Source: Blautia sp. (GTDB lineage Bacteria > Bacillota > Clostridia > Lachnospirales > Lachnospiraceae). From it: DNA of 64,000 nt. Every line of letters begins with the position of its first letter. Position 1 is the stretch's first letter. The notes under the pieces were generated by a model. It saw nothing but the letters and a program-made list of their open reading frames with translations, searched no databases and was not told the origin of the DNA. This document shows, piece by piece, positions 54,498 to 63,972 of the stretch. Made by a program: the position numbers and the translations under genes. The stretch is from NCBI GenBank assembly GCA_022770365.1, contig JALEHU010000006.1, positions 1 to 64,000 on the forward strand, in the 5' to 3' direction.

Positions 54498-55313
54498 ATG
54501 CTGAAAACGATATTTTCCCTGCCGGCGGATGTATACAAAAACCGCCGGCTGGTTTTCAAACTTGCCAAAAATGACTTTAAGACGAAATATGCCGGTTCTT
54601 ATCTGGGTATCATCTGGGCGTTTATTCAGCCGATCGTCACGATCCTGGTTTACTGGTTCGTTTTTTCAGTAGGATTTAAGCCCACCATGGACAATGTGGG
54701 GGTTCCCTTTGTCCTGTATCTGGTAGCGGGTATTGTGCCATGGTTCTTCTTTCAGGATGCTCTTGTGGGAGGTACCAATGCACTTCTTGAATATAATTAT
54801 CTTGTAAAAAAAGTCGTTTTCAATATCAGTGTGCTTCCTGTTGTGAAGGTGATCTCCGCACTGTTCGTACACGGCTTTTTCGTGATGTTTACCATAATTT
54901 TGTATATGTTTTACGGCCATTATCCGGACCTGTATTATCTGCAGATTCTTTATTACAGTCTGTGTGTGTTTCTGCTGGTGCTGGGACTTTGTTATGCCAC
55001 CTGTGCGGTGGTGATCTTTTTCAGGGATCTGACCCAGATCATCAATATCGGTCTCCAGGTGGGAGTATGGCTGACCCCGATCATGTGGGTGGCAGAAAAT
55101 GCTCTGCAGGACCATCCCCTTCTTCAGAAAGTACTGCAGATCAATCCCATGTACTATGTTGTTTCCGGATACAGAGATTCTTTTATCATGAAACACTGGT
55201 TCTGGGAACGGCCGTTGTGGACTCTTTATTTCTGGGTGTTTACTATCCTGTGCTTCCTTGGCGGCAACTGGGTATTTAAACGTCTGCGGGTTCATTTTGC
55301 GGATGTATTATAA
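54498..55313 (+). CDS. wzm: ABC-2 polysaccharide exporter permease (Wzm-like)
   Basis: This 271-residue membrane protein has six hydrophobic segments and the ABC-2/TagG pattern RYLGIIWAFIQPI-like (here YLGIIWAFIQPIVTILVYW). It forms the channel for export of a lipid-linked polysaccharide or teichoic acid. The ATP-binding partner follows. TagG-type wall teichoic acid export is an alternative, but the rhamnose genes and the Wzt C-terminal domain favour a polysaccharide. Confidence 0.92.
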   Translation: MLKTIFSLPADVYKNRRLVFKLAKNDFKTKYAGSYLGIIWAFIQPIVTILVYWFVFSVGFKPTMDNVGVPFVLYLVAGIVPWFFFQDALVGGTNALLEYNYLVKKVVFNISVLPVVKVISALFVHGFFVMFTIILYMFYGHYPDLYYLQILYYSLCVFLLVLGLCYATCAVVIFFRDLTQIINIGLQVGVWLTPIMWVAENALQDHPLLQKVLQINPMYYVVSGYRDSFIMKHWFWERPLWTLYFWVFTILCFLGGNWVFKRLRVHFADVL

Positions 55314-55374
55314 TGAGCAATGCTGTTCAGTCGTAAGTGCGATGGGCTGGACAGGCACAGAGAGAGGTTTTTAA

Positions 55375-56670
55375 GTGGAAAACAAAAAAGTCATTCAGGT
55401 TCAGCATTTATCAAAAATGTATAAGCTTTATGATAAACCCTCCGATCGCCTGAAAGAGTCGCTGGGGCTCTCCCGGAAAAAACGTTATAGGGAGCATTAT
55501 GCACTGCATGATGTGAATTTCGATGTACGGGAAGGAGAATGTGTGGGCATTATCGGGACAAATGGTTCCGGCAAATCCACCATTCTGAAGATTATTACCG
55601 GTGTACTGACGCCCACAGAGGGTCAGGTGCTCGTGGACGGAAGGATTTCCGCGCTTCTGGAACTGGGCGCAGGGTTTAATATGGAATATTCCGGTCTGGA
55701 AAACGTATATCTCAACGGCACCATGATCGGCTTTTCAAAAGAAGAAATTGATGCCAGGCTGCATGATATCCTGTCTTTTGCGGATATCGGGGATTTTATC
55801 CATCAGCCGGTGAAAATGTACTCCAGCGGTATGTTTGTGCGTCTGGCGTTTGCAGTGGCGATCAATATCGATCCGGAGATTCTTATTGTAGATGAGGCAC
55901 TTTCTGTGGGAGACGTATTTTTTCAGGCGAAATGCTACCATAAATTTGAAGAATTTAAGGCGCAGGGCAAGACCATTCTGTTTGTCAGCCATGATCTGAG
56001 CAGTATTTCCAAATACTGCGACAGAGTCATCCTTCTGAATAAAGGACGGATGCTGGACGAAGGCGCGCCCAAGGCCATGGTGGATATGTACAAGCAGCTT
56101 CTGGTGCACCAGGATCCTGTGAAACAGACAGAGGGTGCGCAGGATGCACCGGGAATCGAAGAAAACTGGAGGGAAGGTTTCCGTGTAAATCCGGATACAC
56201 TGGAATACGGAGAAAAACAGGCGGAAATTGTGGACTTTGTGGTTCTGGATTCCAAAGGACGCCAGAGTAATACCATTGATAAGGGAAGCAGCTTCCAGAT
56301 CAAAATGAAAGTGCATTTTCACGAAAATATCCAGCAGCCGATCATGGCTTATACATTTAAGAATATTCAGGGAACAGAAATCACAGGAACCAACACCATG
56401 TATGAGGAGGTTTTTGTGGAACATCCGGATGCGGGAAGAGAATGTGTCGTGACATTTAAGCAGAAAATGGATCTCCAGGGCGGAGAATATTTGCTTTCTT
56501 TCGGATGCACCGGATACCGGGAAGGAGAATTTACTGTTTTCCACCGGTTGTATGACGCCTGCAATATTACCGTTGTTTCCACGAAGAATACGGTAGGATT
56601 TTTTGATATGAATTCAGAGGTTTCCGTGGAAGAGCCGGAAACAGACAGAAAAGTCACTGTAAAAGAGTAG
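55375..56670 (+). CDS. wzt: ABC exporter ATPase with C-terminal glycan-binding domain (Wzt-like)
   Basis: Residues 1-250 form an ATPase with Walker A GTNGSGKST, signature YSSGMFVRLAF, Walker B LIVDEALSVGD and the H-loop SHDLSS. Residues about 280-425 are a Wzt_C-type beta-sandwich that in E. coli O9a recognises the capped chain end before export. The start is GTG 55375 with GAGAGG upstream. The presence of this domain predicts a terminal modification as export signal, matching the two genes downstream. Confidence 0.92.
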   Translation: MENKKVIQVQHLSKMYKLYDKPSDRLKESLGLSRKKRYREHYALHDVNFDVREGECVGIIGTNGSGKSTILKIITGVLTPTEGQVLVDGRISALLELGAGFNMEYSGLENVYLNGTMIGFSKEEIDARLHDILSFADIGDFIHQPVKMYSSGMFVRLAFAVAINIDPEILIVDEALSVGDVFFQAKCYHKFEEFKAQGKTILFVSHDLSSISKYCDRVILLNKGRMLDEGAPKAMVDMYKQLLVHQDPVKQTEGAQDAPGIEENWREGFRVNPDTLEYGEKQAEIVDFVVLDSKGRQSNTIDKGSSFQIKMKVHFHENIQQPIMAYTFKNIQGTEITGTNTMYEEVFVEHPDAGRECVVTFKQKMDLQGGEYLLSFGCTGYREGEFTVFHRLYDACNITVVSTKNTVGFFDMNSEVSVEEPETDRKVTVKE

Positions 56671-56679
56671 GAGTGGGGT

Positions 56680-57603
56680 ATGTTGGAAAAAATCGGAAAC
56701 GTTGAACTGGATTACACGTACTATCCCGGAGAGGATCTGTACAGTGACGGCCCGATCGAAGAAGTGCTTCTGGAAATTGCAAAGAATTATCGGGAAGAAG
56801 AATTGAATCAGGTGATCGCAGAGAGGAAAGACTGGTCCGTGCTGTATCATTTTTCCCACGTGAGGCAGAATATACTGGAATGGCTGCCCATAGGAAAAGA
56901 AGAGCATGTACTGGAAATCGGTTCCGGATGCGGCGCCATCACAGGTGCGCTGGCGAGAAAAGCCAAAGATGTGACCTGTATAGAATTGTCAAAAATGCGC
57001 AGTACCATTAATGCCTACCGGAACCGGGATCATGATAATATCCGGATACTGGTGGGAAATTTCCAGGACATCGAAAAGAATCTGGAACAGACATTTGACT
57101 ATATCACGCTGATCGGCGTGTTTGAATATTCCGAAGGATATATCGGGACAAAAGAGCCTTATACAGAAATGATCCGCCGTATTTCCGCACATCTGAAACC
57201 GGGCGGAAAACTGGTGATCGCTATTGAAAACCGCCTTGGTCTGAAATACTGGGCAGGCTGTACAGAGGATCATGTCGGCACGTATTTTGAAGGAATTGAG
57301 GGATATCCAAATACCACGGGAGTAAAAACTTTTTCCCGTAAAGAATTAAAGGATATCATTGAAAGTGCAGGAAACTTTGAAACGAAGTTTTATTATCCCT
57401 ACCCGGATTATAAATTCCCCATGGCTATTTATTCTGATGAGTATCTGCCAAAGAAGGGCGAGCTTCGGGATAATTTCTGCAATTTTGACAGAGAGAGGAT
57501 GCAGCTCTTTGACGAGCCGAGAGTATATGATACTCTTGTCGACAGCGGACTGTTTCCGGAGTTTTCCAATTCATTTCTGGTGCTTGCAGAAAGGAAGGAG
57601 TAA
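56680..57603 (+). CDS. SAM-dependent methyltransferase
   Basis: This 307-residue class I methyltransferase has motif I VLEIGSGCGAITGAL near residue 77, VTCIELS (motif II), and YITLIGVFEYSE (motif IV). It sits directly after wzt and two bases before a kinase-like gene. In the O9a system the methyltransferase WbdD methylates a terminal phosphate. An equivalent chain-capping role here is inference; a sugar O-methyltransferase is the alternative. Confidence 0.88.
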   Translation: MLEKIGNVELDYTYYPGEDLYSDGPIEEVLLEIAKNYREEELNQVIAERKDWSVLYHFSHVRQNILEWLPIGKEEHVLEIGSGCGAITGALARKAKDVTCIELSKMRSTINAYRNRDHDNIRILVGNFQDIEKNLEQTFDYITLIGVFEYSEGYIGTKEPYTEMIRRISAHLKPGGKLVIAIENRLGLKYWAGCTEDHVGTYFEGIEGYPNTTGVKTFSRKELKDIIESAGNFETKFYYPYPDYKFPMAIYSDEYLPKKGELRDNFCNFDRERMQLFDEPRVYDTLVDSGLFPEFSNSFLVLAERKE

Positions 57604-57605
57604 GG

Positions 57606-58922
57606 ATGGCAGAGATTATTTTTTCAAAATATTCCAATGAGAGAAGCCGCAAATTCGCCATCCGTACAGATATTCTGCAGGATGGCCAGGAGCGTTTTGT
57701 GAGAAAAACGGCTCTTTATCAGGAAGGAAGAGATCATGTAAACAAATTGCTTTCCTGGTATGAAAAACTGGAAGAGTTGTATCGGACGGTTTCCCTTTCC
57801 TGCAACCGGTGTACAGCTGATGAAACCGGCGTGCGCCTGGAATATCTGGAAGGAAGGACACTGGAGGAAGTTCTGGATGAACTTCTGGAAAAGGGAATGG
57901 TGGAGGAAGCAAGAGAAACATTTGTGAAGTACCTTTCCTGCGTAAAAACGATTTTTGACAGAGCGCCCTTCCAAAAGACAGAGGAATTCTGCCGGGTGTT
58001 TGGAGACGAGGCACTTCCGGATGGCCTAACCGGTGCACCGGTCACAAATATCGATATGGTATGCGGCAATCTTGTGCTGACGAAACCGGCATCTGTATCG
58101 GGTATAGAAAGTGGCAATTGGGATACATCAAGTGGCAATCTGGACGTGATCGCTTCAGTACTGGATTATGAATGGACATTTGACTTTCCTGTTCCCTGTC
58201 AGTATGTGCTGTACCGCATTATTCATTATTATACAGATACGCATAAAGTCCGGAGCGTTCTCGGCTCTGAGAAGCTGTGCGGGGAATTTGGCATTACCAT
58301 GGAACAGATCCGTGCTTTTGAACAGATGGAGCTGCATTTTCAGGAGTATATCACGGGCAGTCATGTGCCTATGCGTGAAATGTTCCGTTATATCACGCCG
58401 GGGGTTAATACCGTGCAGACGATCAACAGCGGACAGCTTCAGGTATTCTTTTCTTATGGAAACAGCTACAGGGAGGAACACTCTGTTACCCTTCCCATGG
58501 AGAGCGGAGAAGCGGAGCACACCATCGGGATTCCCAAGGGATGTACTCATGTCCGCATTGATCCGGGAGAACAGGCTTGTGCAGTTCATATCAGGGAACT
58601 GACCATGGACGGACATAAGCCTTCCCTGGATACCTGCGTAATTCCTGACGGTGTACAGACAGGAGACTGGATCTACATTGCAAAAGAAGACCCGAATGTG
58701 GCGGAAATTCCGGTAGCCGCCGAAACAAGAGAAATGAAAATTTCTGTTAAGACCTATGGGGCTTCGAAAGAACTGATGAAGCAGGTTGTAAAGCTGGCTG
58801 AGGAAAACCGGGAACTGCAGAGCAAAGTGGAACAGCAGAGCCGGCTGATCAACGATATGAAAAATACGAAAGTCTGGAAAATGTATCAGAAATACCGGAA
58901 TATGGCAGAGAGGAAAAAATAA
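57606..58922 (+). CDS. Kinase-like protein with C-terminal coiled coil (WbdD-like kinase half)
   Basis: This 438-residue protein is not easy to place, but kinase-fold marks are visible: a beta3-type lysine in FVRKTALY near residue 35, a hinge EYLEGRTLEEVL, a catalytic loop TNIDMVCGNLVL near 149 (D-x4-N spacing as in HxDxxxxN), and VLDYEWTFD near 185 in the DFG place. A beta-rich region follows, and residues 395-438 are a heptad coiled coil (KLAEENRELQSKVEQQSRL). With the preceding methyltransferase this matches a split WbdD, whose kinase phosphorylates the chain end. No other family was recognised. Confidence 0.68.
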   Translation: MAEIIFSKYSNERSRKFAIRTDILQDGQERFVRKTALYQEGRDHVNKLLSWYEKLEELYRTVSLSCNRCTADETGVRLEYLEGRTLEEVLDELLEKGMVEEARETFVKYLSCVKTIFDRAPFQKTEEFCRVFGDEALPDGLTGAPVTNIDMVCGNLVLTKPASVSGIESGNWDTSSGNLDVIASVLDYEWTFDFPVPCQYVLYRIIHYYTDTHKVRSVLGSEKLCGEFGITMEQIRAFEQMELHFQEYITGSHVPMREMFRYITPGVNTVQTINSGQLQVFFSYGNSYREEHSVTLPMESGEAEHTIGIPKGCTHVRIDPGEQACAVHIRELTMDGHKPSLDTCVIPDGVQTGDWIYIAKEDPNVAEIPVAAETREMKISVKTYGASKELMKQVVKLAEENRELQSKVEQQSRLINDMKNTKVWKMYQKYRNMAERKK

Positions 58923-58923
58923 C

Positions 58924-61434
58924 ATGGATGACCGCATTGTAGTATTGGATACCTGTGATTATGAGCTGAATAAGAATGGTACCTGCGTCTTGCGGGGATG
59001 GATGTATGTGGATTATGAGGATGAGCCTTCGGTACAGGTGCGTGCAGATCATATTCCTCTGGAATGCAGCATGGCCCGTCATGTAAGACGTGATGTGACT
59101 GCAGCCAGGACAGATCTGCACTTTGAGGATGACAATGTGGGATTTGAAATCCGTATTCCCAATCTGGAACAGGTATTTTCTCTGGCGGATTCTCTGCGCG
59201 TGCGCATCTGCTGCGGACGCGAGACAATTCCGGTCATCCAGAAGGAGATGAAGGAGGTACGGGAAGAATATTACCGGTCCACTATCCGCTACAATATTGA
59301 AATACTGGAACGCAGTCTCGATCAGGTTCATATCCAGGGATGGTGCATCAATCAGTGCGGAGAACTGGAAACAGAATTTCTGGATGAAAACGGAAATCCG
59401 ATACCGGATGTGAAATGGAATGATGTGCGCCGGGCGGATCTGCAGGAGCATTTTCAGGTACCGCTGGAAAAATGCCATGGTTTTTCCATTGATATTCCAA
59501 GAAACAGGATCCGTGGGAAAAAGCTTCGTTTCTGCTTCCGCAATCCGGTGGCTTCCAGAGAGGAAGTCATCGATATGTATAAATTCGACAGGGACAATAC
59601 CAGAATTGTCCGTGTGATGAAGACTCTTGGCAGAACAAATAAAGACAGGAATCTGGAAATCCTCAGGGGAGAGGGGATTCGTGGATTCCTGGATTTCGTG
59701 ATGGAGGAATCCAATAGTTATACACAGTCCTATGCTTATTATGAGAAGAAACATCGCCCCACCAGAAGAGAGCTGGTGAGACAGGCAGGAACAAAATTTG
59801 AAAATCCTCCCCTGTTCAGCATCGTGGTTCCGTTGTTCCACACGCCTCTTCCTTATCTGAAGATACTTGTGGATTCCGTCATTGCTCAGAGCTATGGCAG
59901 ATGGGAGCTGTGTCTTGCGGACGGCAGCAGTGATGATGCGATCGGGGAATATCTGAACGAGAACTATGGGAAAGAGCCACGTATCCGCTATCAGCATCTG
60001 AATGAAAATACAGGTATTTCCGGCAATACCAATGCGGCAATTGCCATGGCAGAAGGTGATTATATCATATTTGCGGATCATGACGATGTGATTGCACCCG
60101 ACGCGCTGTACCTTGCAGCGTGCACAGTCCGGGATTATCCTGATACGGAGATGATCTATACAGATGAGGACCTGATCGATGAGAATGGCAGAAGTATTTA
60201 TCCGCATTTTAAACCGGATTTTAATATCGATTATCTGCGCTGCATCAATTATATCTGTCATCTTGTAGTGATCAGGAGAAGCCTGCTGGACCGTGTGGGC
60301 GGACTGCGTGCGGAATTTGACGGAGCACAGGATTATGATTTTCTTCTGCGCTGTGTGGAACAGACAGATAAGATCCGGCATATCCCCAGGGTCCTTTATC
60401 ACTGGCGCAGCCATGAAGGCTCGACGGCAGGCAACCAGGACAGCAAACAATATGCTGTGGATGCCGGTGCCGGAGCACTTATGGAACATTATCAGCGCCT
60501 GGGGATGGAAGCGGAAGTAGAATTTACAGGGATTTTCATTGTATACCGCACAAGGTTCAAAGTGCAGGGAAGCCCGAAAGTTTCCATTTTGATACCGAAT
60601 AAAGATCACAGGGATGATCTGGAAAAATGTATTTCCTCAATTCAGGAAAAGAGCACCTGGGAAAATGTGGAGATCATCATTATAGAAAACAACAGCGAAC
60701 TTGCGGAAACCTTCGATTACTATGAAAAGCTGAGGAAACGGTATTCCAATGTCAAAGTGGTGACTTATGAGGGGGATTTCAACTACTCCGCGATCAACAA
60801 TTATGGTGCCGGTTTTGCGGAGGGTGAATATCTGCTGCTTCTGAATAATGACACGGAAGTGATCACACCTGACTGGCTGGAACGGATGCTGGGCTACTGT
60901 CAGAGAGAAGATGTGGCCATTGTAGGCGCGAAACTTTTTTATCCGGATGATACGGTACAGCATGCGGGAGTCGTTGTGGGAATCGGCGGATTTGCCGGCC
61001 ACATTCTGTCCGGAAGCGGCAAAAATGCCACCGGATATATGGGAAGACTCAAAACAGCACAGGATATCAGTGCAGTTACAGGTGCCTGTCTGATGGTTAA
61101 GAGAACGGTTTTTGACGCGCTTCACGGACTGGATGAGGGATTCGGTGTGGCGCTGAATGACGTGGATTTTTGTCTGAGAGCCCGGGAACTGGGGAAATTT
61201 GTGGTTTTCCAGCCGGATGCGCAGCTTTATCATTATGAATCCAAATCCAGAGGGCTTGAGACAACGTCACAGAAGCAGGAACGTTTTCAGCGGGAAATCG
61301 ACAGATTCCTGGAAAGATATGAGGAGCTTCTCAAAGACGGTGATCCTTATTACAATCCCAATTTAAGCCTGATGACGGCAGACTGCTCTCTTCGGAAATC
61401 CCATGAGCATGTGAAAGGAAAAAGCAAAGCATGA
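58924..61434 (+). CDS. Large glycosyltransferase with two GT2 domains
   Basis: This 836-residue cytoplasmic protein has an N-terminal accessory region (1-290) with beta-sandwich-like repeats (a possible ligand domain). A first GT2 domain at about 297-540 has SIVVPLFHTPLP and FADHDDVIAPDALY. A second at about 551-800 has SILIPNKDH, LLLLNNDTEVITPDWL and the GT2 NDVDFCLRARELG block. Similar proteins include rhamnosyltransferases that build rhamnan chains. It overlaps its paralogue by four bases. With dTDP-rhamnose genes nearby, rhamnose transfer is likely. Confidence 0.88.
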   Translation: MDDRIVVLDTCDYELNKNGTCVLRGWMYVDYEDEPSVQVRADHIPLECSMARHVRRDVTAARTDLHFEDDNVGFEIRIPNLEQVFSLADSLRVRICCGRETIPVIQKEMKEVREEYYRSTIRYNIEILERSLDQVHIQGWCINQCGELETEFLDENGNPIPDVKWNDVRRADLQEHFQVPLEKCHGFSIDIPRNRIRGKKLRFCFRNPVASREEVIDMYKFDRDNTRIVRVMKTLGRTNKDRNLEILRGEGIRGFLDFVMEESNSYTQSYAYYEKKHRPTRRELVRQAGTKFENPPLFSIVVPLFHTPLPYLKILVDSVIAQSYGRWELCLADGSSDDAIGEYLNENYGKEPRIRYQHLNENTGISGNTNAAIAMAEGDYIIFADHDDVIAPDALYLAACTVRDYPDTEMIYTDEDLIDENGRSIYPHFKPDFNIDYLRCINYICHLVVIRRSLLDRVGGLRAEFDGAQDYDFLLRCVEQTDKIRHIPRVLYHWRSHEGSTAGNQDSKQYAVDAGAGALMEHYQRLGMEAEVEFTGIFIVYRTRFKVQGSPKVSILIPNKDHRDDLEKCISSIQEKSTWENVEIIIIENNSELAETFDYYEKLRKRYSNVKVVTYEGDFNYSAINNYGAGFAEGEYLLLLNNDTEVITPDWLERMLGYCQREDVAIVGAKLFYPDDTVQHAGVVVGIGGFAGHILSGSGKNATGYMGRLKTAQDISAVTGACLMVKRTVFDALHGLDEGFGVALNDVDFCLRARELGKFVVFQPDAQLYHYESKSRGLETTSQKQERFQREIDRFLERYEELLKDGDPYYNPNLSLMTADCSLRKSHEHVKGKSKA

Positions 61435-63878
61435 GACAGCAATTATACGAGGTGGAAAAAGAACGGTTTTATCTGAATGATCCGTGTAAATATTCTATTT
61501 GCGGAGTCCTTCCCCTGGAGGACTCCATTGAAGCTTATCTGGACGGAACTCCTCTGGAAGCATCCCTGGATGAGAAAGTCGCAAGAAGCGCCATGGAGCG
61601 TTTTCAGGACGGAGAGCTGATCGGAGGACATCGCGTGGAGGCTCTGGTGACTCTTCCGGAGAATCTGGAAGGCTTCAGGAAATTGGAGGTATTTGCCGTT
61701 TCTGAAGGCAAAAAAGAATCCTGGTTCCGGATCAATGTGAAAGAACTTCAAAAGCGCAGAGGCAGGCCGCAGTATTATATCGAAGAAGAAAAAGTGGACC
61801 GTAAGGCAGGCGTTGCAAGCATTTACGGATGGGCTGCCGCGCCTTCTCACGTAACTGTAAAGTTATTTGATGAGAATAAACAGCCCATCGACTGCCGTAT
61901 CCAGAAAATGAGCAGAAAAGATGTTGTGGATATGTTTTATGAATGTCCGGTGGAAGAGGAGTGCGGATTTTTTGCAGAGCTGCAGAATATCCACGGCAGA
62001 TATCTTTACGTTGTGATGCGTGCAAAAGACGGCAGCAAATCTGTTCATAAAATGGGTCTTGGTGCCGGGGAAATTCTGGCAGGAAAAGCACGCAAATATC
62101 AGAAAAGGGGTATGGATTATTTAAGAGCCCACGGGATCAAGGCGCTGGCCGTGAAGAGCGCGCGCAAAGCAGCCGGGATGCGTAACCGCCCTGTAGAGTA
62201 CAGCAAATGGCTTCCAAAACATCTCCCCAGTGCTTCGGAGCTGGAGAAACAGAGAAAAACAGTGTTTGAGTATTCTCCCAAAATCAGTATCGTGGTTCCG
62301 CTCTATAAAACGAAGCCGGAATACCTGGATCAGCTGGTTACATCCATAAAAAAACAGACGTATTCCAACTGGGAATTGTGCTTTTCTGACGGAAGCGGCG
62401 CAGATTCTCCTCTTAAAGAGCTTCTGGAGAAATATCAGAATCAGGATCCGCGCATCAAAGTGATCTCTCACGATACTCCGCTTCGGATCGCGGAAAACAC
62501 CAATGCGGCAATCCAGATCGCTACCGGTGATTACATTGCTTTCGGAGATCATGACGATGTACTGACAGCCGATGCCTTTTTTGAGTGCGTCAGAGCCATA
62601 AACAATGACCCGGAGATCGAAGTGCTGTATTCTGATGAGGACAAGATGTCTTTCCAGGGTGATAAATTTTTCCTTCCGCATTTCAAACCGGATTTTAACC
62701 TGGATCTGCTCTGTACCGTGAATTATATCTGCCATCTGTTTGTGGCAAAAAAAGAACTGGTGGATCGCGTAGGACTGCTGAGACCGGAATTTGACGGTGC
62801 GCAGGATTATGACTTTATTTTCCGCTGCGTGGAGGCGACAAGTCATATTTATCATATTCCGAGAATCCTATATCACTGGAGAAGCCATCAGGACTCCACG
62901 GCTGAGAACCCCGAGAGCAAGCTGTATGCATTTGACGCAGGACAGAGGGCGGTTCAGGCGCATTTTGACCGTATTGGTGTGAAGGCGGAAGTGTATCCGG
63001 GAGAATTCCTTGGATTGTACCGCACGAGGTATATCAGAGATTATGATCCGCTGATTTCGATCCTGATTCCGAATAAGGATCATATAGAGGATCTGGAACG
63101 GTGTATTTCCTCTATTGAAGAGAAGTCCAGTTACAAAAATTATGAATATATCATCATTGAAAATAACAGTACAGAGGAAAGGACTTTTGCTTACTATAAA
63201 GAACTGGAGGAAAAGAATCCCAAAGTTCATGTAGTTTACTGGGAAGGCCCGTTCAATTATTCCGAGATCAATAATTTCGGAGCTTCTTATGCAAAGGGTG
63301 AATATCTGCTGCTTCTGAATAATGATACGGAAGTGATCAATGCAGACTGGCTGGAAGAACTGCTCGGTTACTGTATGCGTCCGGATGTGGGAATCGTGGG
63401 CGCAAGGCTTTACTACGAAGATGATACGATTCAGCATGCAGGTGTGGTCCTGGGCTTCGGCGGGATTGCCGGACACTGTTTTGTTCAGCAGCCGAGAGGC
63501 AATACAGGCTATTGCCACAGAATCATCTGCGCGCAGGATTACAGTGCTGTGACGGCTGCGTGCATGATGGTAAAGAAAACCGTATTTGATCAGGTGGGGG
63601 GATTAAGCTCTGATCTGGCAGTGGCATTTAATGATATTGATTTTTGTCTGAAAGTCAGAGAGGCAGGGTATCTGGTGGTTTACAACCCTTATGTGGAGCT
63701 GTATCATTACGAGTCCAAGTCAAGGGGACTGGAAGATACTCCGGAGAAAAAAGAACGTTTCGGCAGGGAGATTGCTACACTGGAATCGCATTGGCCGGAT
63801 ATTTTCACTAAACTGGATCCGTATTATAATCCAAATCTGACATTGCGCAGTCAGGATTTTTCCCTGAAAAGATTGTAG
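61431..63878 (+). CDS. Second large glycosyltransferase with two GT2 domains
   Basis: This 815-residue paralogue of the preceding protein has an accessory N terminus (1-280). The first GT2 domain starts at about residue 283 (SIVVPLYKTKPEYLD, FGDHDDVLTADAFF) and the second at about 540 (SILIPNKDH, LLLLNNDTEVINADWL, NDIDFCLKVREAG). The second domains of the two proteins are much more alike than their N termini. The two enzymes probably alternate linkages in a repeat unit. The start lies inside the upstream stop (ATGA). Confidence 0.88.
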   Translation: MRQQLYEVEKERFYLNDPCKYSICGVLPLEDSIEAYLDGTPLEASLDEKVARSAMERFQDGELIGGHRVEALVTLPENLEGFRKLEVFAVSEGKKESWFRINVKELQKRRGRPQYYIEEEKVDRKAGVASIYGWAAAPSHVTVKLFDENKQPIDCRIQKMSRKDVVDMFYECPVEEECGFFAELQNIHGRYLYVVMRAKDGSKSVHKMGLGAGEILAGKARKYQKRGMDYLRAHGIKALAVKSARKAAGMRNRPVEYSKWLPKHLPSASELEKQRKTVFEYSPKISIVVPLYKTKPEYLDQLVTSIKKQTYSNWELCFSDGSGADSPLKELLEKYQNQDPRIKVISHDTPLRIAENTNAAIQIATGDYIAFGDHDDVLTADAFFECVRAINNDPEIEVLYSDEDKMSFQGDKFFLPHFKPDFNLDLLCTVNYICHLFVAKKELVDRVGLLRPEFDGAQDYDFIFRCVEATSHIYHIPRILYHWRSHQDSTAENPESKLYAFDAGQRAVQAHFDRIGVKAEVYPGEFLGLYRTRYIRDYDPLISILIPNKDHIEDLERCISSIEEKSSYKNYEYIIIENNSTEERTFAYYKELEEKNPKVHVVYWEGPFNYSEINNFGASYAKGEYLLLLNNDTEVINADWLEELLGYCMRPDVGIVGARLYYEDDTIQHAGVVLGFGGIAGHCFVQQPRGNTGYCHRIICAQDYSAVTAACMMVKKTVFDQVGGLSSDLAVAFNDIDFCLKVREAGYLVVYNPYVELYHYESKSRGLEDTPEKKERFGREIATLESHWPDIFTKLDPYYNPNLTLRSQDFSLKRL

Positions 63879-63972
63879 CAGAACGCAACTATTCATAGGA
63901 GATATTCCAGGAATAAAAATATGAATTGATCGCACTGAGCTTTGTGCGAAACCTGAAAGTGAGGAAGAGAAT

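Noticed and set aside
54498-56670. Wall teichoic acid exporter TagGH
   Set aside because: The ATPase has a Wzt-type C-terminal domain and the locus holds rhamnose and GT2 genes, not tag genes; polysaccharide export is preferred.
58849-60609. 586-residue minus-strand ORF
   Set aside because: It is antisense to the kinase-like and GT2 genes, which have clear motifs and ribosome binding sites; it is a codon-bias shadow.
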